Shown here: in pieces, positions 8,268 through 16,649 of the stretch | Layout of the letters: the number at the start of each line of letters is the position of its first letter | Numbering within the stretch: position 1 is the stretch's first letter | Assembly (NCBI GenBank): GCA_963707015.1 | Contig: CAVPOO010000009.1 | Coordinates: 248,001-312,000 of the forward strand | DNA: 64,000 bases | Direction of reading: 5' to 3' | DNA from: CAVPOO01 sp963707015 | GTDB lineage: Bacteria > Pseudomonadota > Gammaproteobacteria > Thiohalobacterales > Thiohalobacteraceae | Notes under the pieces: model-generated | The model's database searches: none | Seen by the model: the letters and a program-made list of their open reading frames with translations, nothing else | Told to the model about the DNA's origin: nothing | Made by a program: the position numbers and the translations under genes

Positions 8268-9596
8268 ATGCGCATCGCCATCGTCGGGGCCGGCATCAGC
8301 GGCCTGTCCACTGCCTTCTATCTGCAAAGGGCGCGGCCCGACTGCGAGCTGCTGATCTTCGACGTCAACCCGATGCCGGGCGGAACCATGCACACCGTCG
8401 AGCGCGAGGGGTTTCGCTTCGAGGCCGGCGGCAACGGTTTTCTCACCAGCAAGCCGGACGGGCTGCAACTGGTGCAGGATGCCGGTGCCGAGCATCTGCT
8501 GCTACCCAGTTCAGACCTCGCGCGCAAGCGCTTCATCTTCACCGACCGGCTGCATCCCTTGCCGGAGACGCCACCGGCCTTCATCGCCTCGCGACTGCTG
8601 AGTCTGCCGCAGAAGCTGCGCGTGGCCGCCGAGGTGCTGGTGCCGGCCAGGCGCGAGGACAGCGACGAGACCCTGCAGCACTTCGGCTACCGGCGACTCG
8701 GCAAGGCGTTCACCGACGTGTTCCTGGACGCCATGACCGCCGGCATCTATGCCACCACCCCTGACCGCGTGTCGGTGAATGCCGCCTTCCCGCTGGTGGT
8801 TGCGCTGGAGCGCGAACACGGGGGTCTTTTCCGAGGCATGCTCGCGCGCCGCAAGCGGCAGGCCGGTCCCGGGGGCATCCTGATGAGCTTCAAGGGCGGG
8901 GTGGGCCGCTTCATCGCGCATCTGCAGCAGGTTGTGCAGGCCGACTGGCGCCTGGGCGCCCCGGTGACCGCGATAGTGCCGGATGGTGGCGCGTATCGGG
9001 TGCTCACGGCGCTCGGCGAGGAACGGGTCGATCAGGTGGTGCTGTCGGCCACGGCGCCGGCGGCGGCTGACATGCTGCGGGGGCTGGACGCGGAACTGGC
9101 AGCGGGGCTTGCGGCAATCGAGTATTCCCCCATCGCCGTGGTCGGCTTCGGATACCGGGATCTCGCGCATCCGCTGGATGGCTTCGGTCTGCTGACCACC
9201 ACGGCGGCCGGCCTGCCGATCCTGGGGGTTCTCTGGGACAGCAGTATCTTTCCCGACCGGGCGCCTGCCGGTGGCAGATTACTGCGGGTGATGATCGGCG
9301 GCCAGCGCGACCCGCAACTCGTGCAGCAGGATGAGGCAGGGCTCATCGCCACGGCGCGCGAGGGTGTGCGCCTGACCATGGGGGTGGATGCCGAGCCGGA
9401 TGTCAGTTTCGTGCAGCGCTGGGAACAGGGCATCCCCAATTATCCGGTCGGGCATCTGCAGGCAGTGGCGGCACTGTTCGCCCGTGCCGCGCGTTATCCG
9501 GGGCTTTCACTCAACTGCAATGCCTATCGCGGCATCGCCATGAACGACTGTGTCCGCAACAGCCGTGAACTGGCCGGGGTCCTGAGTGCGACGTGA
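8268..9596 (+). CDS. Protoporphyrinogen oxidase-type FAD amine oxidase
   Basis: A 442-residue flavoprotein beginning at ATG 8268 with the Rossmann motif MRIAIVGAGISGLSTAFYL (GxGxxG). A GGTMHTVEREGFRFEAGGNGF stretch typical of the protoporphyrinogen oxidase/amine oxidase family follows. The C-terminus NAYRGIAMNDCVRNS corresponds to the second FAD-contacting motif of HemY/HemG-type oxidases. The likely reaction is six-electron oxidation of protoporphyrinogen IX (or coproporphyrinogen) in haem synthesis. No other haem gene is nearby, so a related amine oxidase role is possible. The frame is open upstream, but the Rossmann motif fixes the start. Confidence 0.8.
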   Translation: MRIAIVGAGISGLSTAFYLQRARPDCELLIFDVNPMPGGTMHTVEREGFRFEAGGNGFLTSKPDGLQLVQDAGAEHLLLPSSDLARKRFIFTDRLHPLPETPPAFIASRLLSLPQKLRVAAEVLVPARREDSDETLQHFGYRRLGKAFTDVFLDAMTAGIYATTPDRVSVNAAFPLVVALEREHGGLFRGMLARRKRQAGPGGILMSFKGGVGRFIAHLQQVVQADWRLGAPVTAIVPDGGAYRVLTALGEERVDQVVLSATAPAAADMLRGLDAELAAGLAAIEYSPIAVVGFGYRDLAHPLDGFGLLTTTAAGLPILGVLWDSSIFPDRAPAGGRLLRVMIGGQRDPQLVQQDEAGLIATAREGVRLTMGVDAEPDVSFVQRWEQGIPNYPVGHLQAVAALFARAARYPGLSLNCNAYRGIAMNDCVRNSRELAGVLSAT

Positions 9597-9721
9597 GTCG
9601 TTTTGATCGACACCCCACAGGCGTTTCCCGGACCGCGCCGCTGTCGCACCGGCAAACGCCCGCTTCGCCTGCGGGCGATGACGTCGAGTACCCGGTAACA
9701 CATGGTGGAGGACGATAGCGG

Positions 9722-11455
9722 ATGATCACATTCGAAAAGGAAATTTCTCAGACGCGGGACGGGGCCCTCGTCCGAAGGGGTAAGCTGGGAGAGTATTCGA
9801 TCGAGCTGGATCTGACCGAGCAATTGCTCCGCCTGGACGTCGCGGACGAGCAGACTGAGCCTGGCTTGAACTCGGGTCCCAGCTTCGAGCCGCTGCTCCG
9901 TCCGAGCTTGGCCGGAGAGCGGGAGGCCTTTGTGTCGGCCGCCATGCTCGCTCAGAAGGCGAAACAGTTCGATGACGGATTGTATGCGGCCGTTGAGCTT
10001 GCCGCGCAACGGGGAACGGATCGTTTTGCGGGCAAGCAGCGGCTCCTCGAACTGCTCGCCGCTGAGCTCACCGAAGGTCAGGCCGGTCAGCCTGGCGAGG
10101 TCGTACTGGCCGCTGCAGAGCTCGGGGGCCTCACGCCCCCGCTGGCCGCGTCGATTGCTCCATCGGTCACGCAGCGCATCCAGGCGTTTCTGCTCGAGGC
10201 CCTCAAATCCAAACCGCTCGCCTTCTATACCCGGTCCCCTGAGCTCAAGGCCATCTTCCAGCAGGACCGCATGCTCCAGTCCAGGCTCAAGGGCAGTGCC
10301 GACATCGCTACGCTTGCCCGCATACTTCACGCCAACCCCAGTGCCCGTGCGAGCTACGAACGCCACCTGAGGCTCATGTCCGGCCTGAGCAATCCTTTCG
10401 CTGCGACCGAACGGAGCCTCCGCGATGCGTTCGATCAGGGCCCACCGGACGGCCCGGACAGCGGTGTTTGCTTCTTTCCGCCCTCCCGCGCGCGCGAAAC
10501 GGATCTCGCTAAACGGTTATTCCAGGGCCGCTCGATTCCGGAAGGCTACAGCCTGATGGATGACCTCATTGCGCGCATTCGTGCCGGCAAGATCGATCTG
10601 ACGCCCACCGGCGCATCCGGTTGGTACGACTATCAGACCTGGGCGCTCGAGCCCCTGATCGTGCCGGACGGCGTGGCCGAGGCAAGCCATCTCGACCTCG
10701 GAGGGGGTTACCGCCGGCATCTCGAAGCGCTCTTCAAGGGCCTGCTGACACTGACGCGTGAGACGCATATCAAACAGGTCGAGGCCAGTATGAGGCTGGG
10801 CTGGATCGATTCCTCCATACCGATCGAGCCCCTGCTGAGTCTCGAACCGGTGGCGACGTACTACCTGCGCCGGGCGCAGGCTTATGCGTTTGTGCGCACG
10901 GTTCTCGAGGCGGCGTTCGAGGCGGGTGGCCTCCGGGGGATGCAGCGGCTGACGGTAGACGGGCCGGTCGAGCCCGACCTGGACGCGGAGCTGTCTTTCA
11001 TGGAGCGGCTCTTCCTCGGCGCCTATGTCACAGCGATGCGGGAGCTGGGCATCGATCCCGGGGCGACTGACAGGGAAACCGCCGCCGCGGCGACCTACGC
11101 GCAGTGGGCGCGGTGTTGCGGCGAGGACCGGGACCTCGCGCAGGACGCCCGCGCGATGGTGCCACTCTTTTTCGACATCGAACGGCGCAAGACCAAGGTC
11201 TGGCTGTTCCTTGGATGGTCCCTGCAAACCCTGGACATTGCTTTTTTCCATCGGCCCCGTCTGGCCGTCTTCGATGACAAGGGCAGGCCGGTGTCACTCC
11301 CGCGCAACACCTTGCGGTTCGTGCCGGATTCCAGAGCCTTGTTCTATCCGGTGATGGTGGAGACCTATGTCGACAGGATCCTGAACCGAAAGGAGTTCCA
11401 GCGTCACTGCGACGAGTTTCGGACGCCAGGGCGCATCGTCGATGCGTTGCACTAA
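9722..11455 (+). CDS. Conserved-looking protein of unknown function, 577 aa
   Basis: A strong ribosome-binding site (GGTGGAGG) precedes ATG 9722. The product is soluble, rich in Leu, Ala, Arg and Glu, with no signal peptide or membrane span. I do not recognise the family. Notable segments are ARILHANPSARASYERHLRL (about residues 200-220), a Trp/Tyr stretch SGWYDYQTWALEPLIVPD (about 300) and KTKVWLFLGWSLQTLDIAFF (near 500). Codon use resembles that of its neighbours, so it looks like a real, resident gene. It stands alone: 125 bases after the flavoenzyme and 204 bases before the EthD gene. The aromatic-rich central segment could form a binding site, but nothing identifies a substrate. Confidence 0.75.
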   Translation: MITFEKEISQTRDGALVRRGKLGEYSIELDLTEQLLRLDVADEQTEPGLNSGPSFEPLLRPSLAGEREAFVSAAMLAQKAKQFDDGLYAAVELAAQRGTDRFAGKQRLLELLAAELTEGQAGQPGEVVLAAAELGGLTPPLAASIAPSVTQRIQAFLLEALKSKPLAFYTRSPELKAIFQQDRMLQSRLKGSADIATLARILHANPSARASYERHLRLMSGLSNPFAATERSLRDAFDQGPPDGPDSGVCFFPPSRARETDLAKRLFQGRSIPEGYSLMDDLIARIRAGKIDLTPTGASGWYDYQTWALEPLIVPDGVAEASHLDLGGGYRRHLEALFKGLLTLTRETHIKQVEASMRLGWIDSSIPIEPLLSLEPVATYYLRRAQAYAFVRTVLEAAFEAGGLRGMQRLTVDGPVEPDLDAELSFMERLFLGAYVTAMRELGIDPGATDRETAAAATYAQWARCCGEDRDLAQDARAMVPLFFDIERRKTKVWLFLGWSLQTLDIAFFHRPRLAVFDDKGRPVSLPRNTLRFVPDSRALFYPVMVETYVDRILNRKEFQRHCDEFRTPGRIVDALH

Positions 11456-11659
11456 CAGCCTGTTGAAAAAGCCTCAGGCGAGTGCAAGACAAGGCACAGA
11501 TCGGGGCAACAGGGGGCGGTGACGAATCATAATCTCAGCCGGTGCGCACAGGCTGGTATGCCGGATGCTCGCGTCGTCATGTCAATCAGGTTTCCGGCAC
11601 TTCCCTGATACAACCGCTATGGCTACACTCTGCCAACCACTCTCTGACGGGAACCTGCC
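11456..11659. other. Intergenic region with IS-end-like sequence
   Basis: Directly after the stop codon comes CAGCCTGTTGAAAAAG, which resembles terminal sequences of several insertion sequences. No second end or transposase fragment is visible, so this may be a relic or coincidence. The right part leads into the next gene. Confidence 0.3.
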
Positions 11660-12028
11660 GTGATACGCCATATGAAATGTATTCGTAAGAAACCGGATCT
11701 TTCGGACCAGGAGTTCCGGGCTTTCTGGAACGCCCCGGAGTTCGAAGACCTGAACCAGCAAGTGGCAACACTGGCGAAAGCCGTAGGCTACTCCAGAAAC
11801 CTGACGCTCAAGGTGGAGGCGACACACCGCATCATCGATGATCGTGGATTTGCCGATCCATTCGACGCGGTGATCGAGTTTTTGTGGGAAGACGCCAGCG
11901 AGTTGATGGAACTTTACGGCACACCGGAAGCCCAGGAACTGCGCGAGAAAATCGCGGACTACGAGAACCAGTTTATCGACAGGTCCCGCTCGACCGCTTT
12001 CTTTACCGAGTTCAGTTCAGCGGAGTAG
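11660..12028 (+). CDS. EthD-like dimeric alpha/beta barrel protein
   Basis: A 122-residue protein with GTG start at 11660 (ATG at 11672 is an alternative). The N-terminus MIRHMKCIRKKPDLSDQEFRAFW has the EthD signature: a beta strand with a Lys/Arg-rich turn, then an E-FR-W helix. It continues with the expected second repeat (AVIEFLWEDASELMELYGTPE). EthD-family proteins are small ferredoxin-like dimers, associated with ether degradation in actinobacteria, and are otherwise of unclear function. A rho-independent terminator follows 40 bases downstream, so it appears monocistronic. Confidence 0.75.
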   Translation: MIRHMKCIRKKPDLSDQEFRAFWNAPEFEDLNQQVATLAKAVGYSRNLTLKVEATHRIIDDRGFADPFDAVIEFLWEDASELMELYGTPEAQELREKIADYENQFIDRSRSTAFFTEFSSAE

Positions 12029-12068
12029 CCGGCGGGCCTGCCTTGAGAATATCCGCACGAGCATAAAG

Positions 12069-12091
12069 AAAGGCGGGCAGGCCGCCTTTTT
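12069..12091 (+). terminator. Rho-independent terminator after the EthD-like gene
   Basis: AAAGGCGG and CCGCCTTT (8-bp arms, 5-base loop GCAGG) are followed directly by a T run. This is a compact intrinsic terminator placed 40 bases after the stop codon at 12028. Confidence 0.8.
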
Positions 12092-12109
12092 GCACGCAGT
12101 ACAAACTTG

Positions 12110-12236
12110 ATCAGTTTACGCGACGAAGGGATGGCAGGCTTTTTCCCGTTGCGCCCTGCCCGCGGCCTCAGGGCAGGCGGCCACCCGGAGAAGATCACGA
12201 CTGAACCTCCAAAAGACGCCGGCGTCATACAGGTGC
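12110..12236 (+). pseudogene. Truncated 5' copy of the small gene at 13955
   Basis: This stretch aligns with 13876-13999, covering the leader and first codons of the 92-residue gene. The start codon is changed (ACGACTGAACC against ATGACTGAACC), then AAAAGACGCCGGCGT and ATACAGGTGCTGGT are shared. Similarity stops abruptly after GTGCTGGT. The fragment therefore lacks a start and most of the gene. Together with the intact copy it brackets the SatD/DUF3307 pair, suggesting that the pair arrived within, or was duplicated with, this locus. Confidence 0.75.
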
Positions 12237-12265
12237 TGGTCATGGGCGAGTTGGTGTCTGAATAT

Positions 12266-12312
12266 ACAAGTGTTATCGCTTGTAATTGGCATAAACAAGT
12301 GCTATAACTTGT
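12266..12312 (+). promoter_or_regulatory. Two ACAAGT/ACTTGT inverted repeats overlapping a promoter
   Basis: Site 1 at 12266-12283 (ACAAGT-6-GCTTGT) and site 2 at 12295-12312 (ACAAGT-6-ACTTGT) are near-identical palindromes with a 29-bp centre-to-centre spacing. A promoter fits inside them: -35 TTGTAA at 12280-12285, 17-bp spacer, -10 TATAAC at 12303-12308. Transcription would start at about 12315, almost at the ATG at 12317, so the mRNA may be leaderless. No Shine-Dalgarno sequence precedes that ATG. The layout is that of a repressor-controlled promoter. Confidence 0.6.
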
Positions 12313-12316
12313 AACT

Positions 12317-13003
12317 ATGAGGATCAGCAAGACAAGGGACTACGCCATTGTCACGGGAGATATCATCGCTTCCTCGCGGCTTTCCGTGGCCCAACGGCGT
12401 GACCTGCACGGCGCGATGTCCCGGGCTTCCTCGGCGCTGCGCCGGGCGTTCAAGACCGCCGTCCCGCTTCCCGTCGGCATCTTCCGTGGCGACAGTTGGC
12501 AGTTGCTGGTGACGGATCCGGTTCAGGCGCTGCGGATCGCGCTGTTCTACCGCGCTTCGCTGCGGGCCGAAACGGGCGCGCGGCGGCTCGATACCCGCAT
12601 GGTGATCGCCATCGGGCGCATCGATTTCATCCCCGGCGAGCAAATCGCCGAGGGCGATGGCCCGGCCTATCGTCTCTCGGGCAGGGCGCTGGAATCGATG
12701 CACAAGCGCGAGAGCATGCGGCTGGTCTATCCCTCCCATCCTGCCGAACGGGCGCTCAGTGTTGTGGTTCACCTGCTGGACGCACTCGTCTCCCGCTGGA
12801 GCGACAAGCAGGCCCTCGCGGTGACCGGCGCTCTGCGTGGATGGAGTCAGGAGCAGATCGCCAAGAAGAGTTGGAGCGAGCCGATCAGCCAGCAGGCCGT
12901 GGCCCAGCACCTCGACCGCGCCGCCTGGAGCTACGTCGAATCGGCCCTGGCGTATTTCGAGGAAACGCTGATGGGGCCGGCAAACACCCAGGAAAACTTG
13001 TAA
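12317..13003 (+). CDS. SatD-family protein with C-terminal HTH-like region
   Basis: A 228-residue protein. The N-terminus (DYAIVTGDIIASSRLS) matches the SatD family, whose members begin with a GD-I/V-GSR-type motif. SatD was named from an acid-tolerance locus of streptococci, and its biochemistry is not established. The C-terminal 70 residues (LRGWSQEQIAKKSWSEPIS then QQAVAQHLDRAAWSYVE) look like a sigma-70 region 4/LuxR-type helix-turn-helix. DNA binding is therefore plausible. ATG 12317 has no ribosome-binding site but lies right after a possible promoter. The stop TAA lies within a further inverted repeat, and the membrane gene begins 17 bases later. I infer that this protein autoregulates the pair. 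Confidence 0.75.
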   Translation: MRISKTRDYAIVTGDIIASSRLSVAQRRDLHGAMSRASSALRRAFKTAVPLPVGIFRGDSWQLLVTDPVQALRIALFYRASLRAETGARRLDTRMVIAIGRIDFIPGEQIAEGDGPAYRLSGRALESMHKRESMRLVYPSHPAERALSVVVHLLDALVSRWSDKQALAVTGALRGWSQEQIAKKSWSEPISQQAVAQHLDRAAWSYVESALAYFEETLMGPANTQENL

Positions 13004-13017
13004 CAGGCAATTACAAG
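12997..13017 (+). promoter_or_regulatory. Inverted repeat at the SatD/DUF3307 junction
   Basis: CTTGTAA-7-TTACAAG, 7-bp arms, overlapping the TAA stop of the SatD gene and ending 3 bases before the ATG of the DUF3307 gene. The half-sites are the same CTTGT/ACAAG pentamers as in the two upstream palindromes. A shared DNA-binding protein or a translational hairpin would both fit. Confidence 0.5.
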
Positions 13018-13020
13018 CCC

Positions 13021-13794
13021 ATGGACCTGTACAACCCACTCGCCGCCGAGATTCTGATCTGCCTGGTTACCGCCCACGTGCTGGGCGACTTCGTGCTGCA
13101 GACGAGCCGCGACGCCGGTAGCAAACGGCAATGGACGACCCTCCTCAAGCACACGGGTCTCCACGCCGGACTGGCCTACCTGCTGGCGGGGCTGTGGACG
13201 ACTTGGCTGCTGCCGCTCGCCGTGTTTGCCAGCCACGCGCTGATCGATGCGATCAAGTCACGGCTGAAGGACCCCGGCCCGAGAGCGTTCCTGCTCGATC
13301 AGGCAGCCCACCTGGTCGCGCTCGTGGCGCTGGCGGCATGGTGCGCCCGCGCCCCGGTCACGCTGTACTGGGTCGACCTCGCCGATGAGTGGTACCTGAA
13401 GGCCTCGATTCTCCTCACGGGCGCGATACTGACGATTTACGCCGGTGGTTTTCTCATCGGGCTGGCGGTGAAACCGTTCCTCGACGAGTTACAGGCGGCA
13501 GACTCGACGAACGACGAGACTCTGCGCACGACGAGCCGCGGGTTCGCGAACGGCGGGCAGGTGATCGGACGCCTCGAGCGGGCCCTGATCCTGATGTTCG
13601 TGCTGACCCACAACCCCGCCGGCGTCGGTTTCCTGTTCGCCGCGAAGTCGATCCTGCGATTCGGCGAGGTCAAGGATTCCGCCCACCGGATGGAGGCCGA
13701 GTACATCATCATCGGCACGCTGATGAGCTTCGGTTACGGAATCCTGTTGGCGCACCTGACGCGAGCGCTGCTGGCGGTGTCGTGGATCCCGTAG
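13021..13794 (+). CDS. DUF3307 integral membrane protein
   Basis: A 257-residue protein starting at ATG 13021 (MDLYNPLAAEILICLVTAHV). The N-terminal part has the DUF3307 signature: H-x-L-GDF-x-LQT (AHVLGDFVLQT), then KHTGLHA and SHALIDAIKSRLK. These His/Asp residues sit in or near membrane helices. About seven hydrophobic segments are visible, and the C-terminal half (LERALILMFVLTHNPAGVGFLFAAKSILRF) is also typical. The function of DUF3307 is unknown; conserved His and Asp residues could bind metal. It directly follows the SatD gene, and the two families are often adjacent elsewhere, so a shared job is likely. Confidence 0.82.
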   Translation: MDLYNPLAAEILICLVTAHVLGDFVLQTSRDAGSKRQWTTLLKHTGLHAGLAYLLAGLWTTWLLPLAVFASHALIDAIKSRLKDPGPRAFLLDQAAHLVALVALAAWCARAPVTLYWVDLADEWYLKASILLTGAILTIYAGGFLIGLAVKPFLDELQAADSTNDETLRTTSRGFANGGQVIGRLERALILMFVLTHNPAGVGFLFAAKSILRFGEVKDSAHRMEAEYIIIGTLMSFGYGILLAHLTRALLAVSWIP

Positions 13795-13954
13795 CGACCC
13801 GGACCGGCTCACTCGGGCCCGGATGGGGTAGCGCCCCTGGCTGTCTCGAACCGGGGGAACGTCGCGGCGTCCTCAATGATCACGCAAGGATGGTATGCTC
13901 TCCCTGTTCCGCCTCGCCCGCGGGTACTGGGCGGGCTGCCACCGGGAGAAACAC

Positions 13955-14233
13955 ATGACTGAACCCTCAAAAGACGCCGGCGTGATACAGGTGCTGGTAG
14001 AGAGACTCGAGAAACTCAGACTTCCGACGGCCCTCGCGCTCAAGGAAAAGGTTGACAAGGGCGAGCCACTGAACCAGTTCGATATCGCCTTTCTCGAGGA
14101 GGTGTTTGAAGATGCCACGCGCATCAAGCCCTTGCTGGATGAACATCCCGAATGGCAGGAGCTGGCCGCGCGCATGATGCATCTCTACCACGAGATTACC
14201 GAAAAGGCGCTGGCGAACGAGAAGGGCTCTTAG
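13955..14233 (+). CDS. Small helical protein of unknown function
   Basis: A 92-residue product starting at ATG 13955 behind GGGAGAAACAC. It is acidic and predicted helical throughout (VERLEKLRLPTALALKEK, then a C-terminal helix), with no cysteine, membrane span or signal peptide. I do not recognise the family beyond its general look of a small cytoplasmic adaptor. The frame is open upstream to 13895, but those residues read as non-coding leader. The leader and first 15 codons occur again, damaged, at 12110-12236, so this locus has been partly duplicated. Confidence 0.65.
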   Translation: MTEPSKDAGVIQVLVERLEKLRLPTALALKEKVDKGEPLNQFDIAFLEEVFEDATRIKPLLDEHPEWQELAARMMHLYHEITEKALANEKGS

Positions 14234-14327
14234 GTTCCCGGCCGGTCCCAAGCGGCGCCGCGCGCTCAGCGGCGCTCGCAGCGACTGCCTGCCAGGCCCC
14301 AGCGGCGGGACGCCCTGAGCCGCGGCC

Positions 14328-16247
14328 TCACAGCCCGTAACCGAACGCCTCGGCGAAGGGCCGCAGCGGGTCCATCACCGGTTCGAGCTGGGCCTGATAG
14401 CGCTTCCAGCGGTTGGCGGCCCTGTCATAGATCGGCTCGGTGACCTGGTGATAACTCGGCGTGTCGATCCGGCTGCGCCGCCTGGCGTGCTCATAAAACC
14501 GCAGTACCGCGTCGTCCCATTCGATGCCCAGGAAATCGAACAGGCGCTGCGTCTCCTCGCGCGGGTCTGCCACCATGTCCTCATAGCGCACCCTGTGGCA
14601 GCTGAGCGGCAGGAGCTGCGCGTAGTGTTGCCACAGCCCCATCACCCGGGTGTAGAGCAGGGCCGTGTCGTCAAGCGCCGTGAAATTCGCCATCGCCGGG
14701 TTCATACCGAACAGATGCATGAAACAACTGAGGCAGACATCGCAGGGATGGCGCAGCGCAAGGATAAACTTTGCATCCGGAAAAATACGCCAGATGAGCG
14801 GCACCCTGACGATGTTCAGCGGCAGCTTGTCGACCAGGATCTCGCCAGGGCTCAACTGCACGTAGCGGGCCGCGGCCTCGAAATACGCCTGTCGCAGGCT
14901 GGCAGCCTGTGCGGCGTCCAGTCGGGCCAGGGTTTGCGGAAGACGTTCCGTGCCAGCCTGTAAGCCGACAACCTGGTGCATCAGGTCGTTGACCAGCGGC
15001 TTTTCCTCAATGGCTTTGAGCCTGGGGTGACTGTCCAGGATTTGCTCGAGCAGGGTCGTACCGGAGCGCGGGAAACCGATGATGAATACCGGCATCGCGG
15101 ACGCCGGCTCTTTGGGGTGCGGTGTGCAGGAGGCCAGCCAGGCGTCCGTGAAGTCCCTGCGCCATGCCGCCACAAACTCGAGATAGGTGCCGGGATTCTC
15201 CCCCTGATGCTGCGGTGCCTGCAGCTGCAGGCGATTGGCATCGGCAAACGCCGCGAAGGCCGCTTGGCTGTCGCCAAGCCGGTCATACAGCAGGCCCAAC
15301 TCGTGCCGGATCGCCGCCGCAAGCTCCGGCTTGACCCCGCTGAGATCGACGCCCTGCAGGCGTTGCAGACCCTGTTGCAGATCGCCATTGCGGCGTGCCA
15401 GTTTGGCCGCAATCAGTCGCAGCAGGGGATGCGCCGGATCAAACACCAGACCGCTCTGAACGGCGGCCTGCGCATCCTCGAGTCGATTTTCACTCTCCAG
15501 CCTGAAGGCGAGATCGGCGATCGATTCGAGGCGTGCCGGCTCGAGGCGCGCGGCCTCCTCGAATGCCTCGAGTGCCTGAGCGTATTGGCCCAGGCTCGCC
15601 CGCGCATCGCCGAGGGCAAGGTAGACAGGCGCAAATCGGCCGCCCAGGCGGATGCTGTGCGCAAACGACGCCGCGGCCTCGTCGAGCCTGCCGGTCGCCT
15701 GCTGGCACAGCCCCAGATTAAACCGCGATCCCGCGGAAGCGGGGTTGAGGCTCACCGCGCGCTGGCAGGCGGCCAGTGCCGCCTCGATCCGCCCCTCGCG
15801 GCGCAGCACGACCCCGAGATTGTGACAGGCGTCGGCATGCGCGGGATTGATGTCGATGGTCTGCTGGTATTCGCTCGCCGCTTCCGCAAGCCGGCCCTGT
15901 TCCTCGAGCAACACCCCGAGGTTGAAGTGGGCATCCTCGAAGCCGGGGTCCAGCGCCGTCGCCCGTTGCAGGGCCGTCGCCGCCTCAGTCAGGTTTCCCT
16001 GCGCCTTGAATGCGTTGCCGAGGTTGCTGAAGTGCTTCGCACTGCCGCCATCGATCGCGATCGCCCGCTGTATCAGGGAAACGGCCGCATCGGCGTCACC
16101 GCCCGCACAGCGCAGGACACCGAGCAGGTGTAATGCGTCCGGGTCATCGGGGCGCGCGGCGAGTCGGTCCGTGCACAATGTCGCGGCGCGCTCAAGGTCA
16201 CCCGCCTCGGCGTACTGTCTTGCCTGTTCAATGGTTTGATCCGCCAT
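14328..16247 (-). CDS. TPR-repeat sulfotransferase
   Basis: A 639-residue two-part protein. Residues 1 to about 340 are tandem tetratricopeptide repeats, with recurring A-x-x-x-x-x-G-x-x-x-E-A-x-x-x-x-x-A. The rest is a sulfotransferase of the Sulfotransfer_1/3 type. Its PAPS 5'-phosphosulfate loop GFPRSGTTLLEQILDSHP is at about residue 386, and the 3'-phosphate-binding region is near FILALRHPCDVCLSCF. The enzyme would transfer sulfate from PAPS to an unidentified acceptor, possibly a glycan or small molecule, with the TPRs choosing the partner. This fusion is common in Proteobacteria. It is transcribed away from the glucan synthase gene, with a 400-base gap between them. Confidence 0.88.
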   Translation of the reverse strand: MADQTIEQARQYAEAGDLERAATLCTDRLAARPDDPDALHLLGVLRCAGGDADAAVSLIQRAIAIDGGSAKHFSNLGNAFKAQGNLTEAATALQRATALDPGFEDAHFNLGVLLEEQGRLAEAASEYQQTIDINPAHADACHNLGVVLRREGRIEAALAACQRAVSLNPASAGSRFNLGLCQQATGRLDEAAASFAHSIRLGGRFAPVYLALGDARASLGQYAQALEAFEEAARLEPARLESIADLAFRLESENRLEDAQAAVQSGLVFDPAHPLLRLIAAKLARRNGDLQQGLQRLQGVDLSGVKPELAAAIRHELGLLYDRLGDSQAAFAAFADANRLQLQAPQHQGENPGTYLEFVAAWRRDFTDAWLASCTPHPKEPASAMPVFIIGFPRSGTTLLEQILDSHPRLKAIEEKPLVNDLMHQVVGLQAGTERLPQTLARLDAAQAASLRQAYFEAAARYVQLSPGEILVDKLPLNIVRVPLIWRIFPDAKFILALRHPCDVCLSCFMHLFGMNPAMANFTALDDTALLYTRVMGLWQHYAQLLPLSCHRVRYEDMVADPREETQRLFDFLGIEWDDAVLRFYEHARRRSRIDTPSYHQVTEPIYDRAANRWKRYQAQLEPVMDPLRPFAEAFGYGL

Positions 16248-16649
16248 CGGTACTCAGTGGGTCGGAGATCAGCCTGCTGTGTCTGGAGGGCGTTGATCAG
16301 GGCCTGCCTTGGAGTATGCATCTGCCACTGTCGCCTGCCGCATTCTACGCGCGCGCGGAGGCCATGCAAGCCGGGAGGCCGGCAAATGGGTAGTCGCTGA
16401 AATTCGGGATCCCGCCCGGCTCAAAACGGTTGAGCCCCGCATCCGGCGAGGGCGGGGACGGCGGCTTGGCGGGCGACTCCACGCCGCGTGACAAACAGGC
16501 ACACGATCGTGCAGCCAGACCGATCTCGCTTGCAGAGGGCATTGCTTCGACACGGTTCATGTTTCCCTCGACGGCCTCAATACCTTCCAAAACAGCGTAA
16601 GATAATGACGCTCGACAGGTAACGGGCTGACGATCTGAACGTACGGGGT
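16248..16649. other. Divergent intergenic region, no gene seen
   Basis: About 400 bases between the divergent sulfotransferase and glucan synthase genes. It should contain both promoters. I could not assign elements with confidence, and the short open frames here have no supporting signal. Confidence 0.45.
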
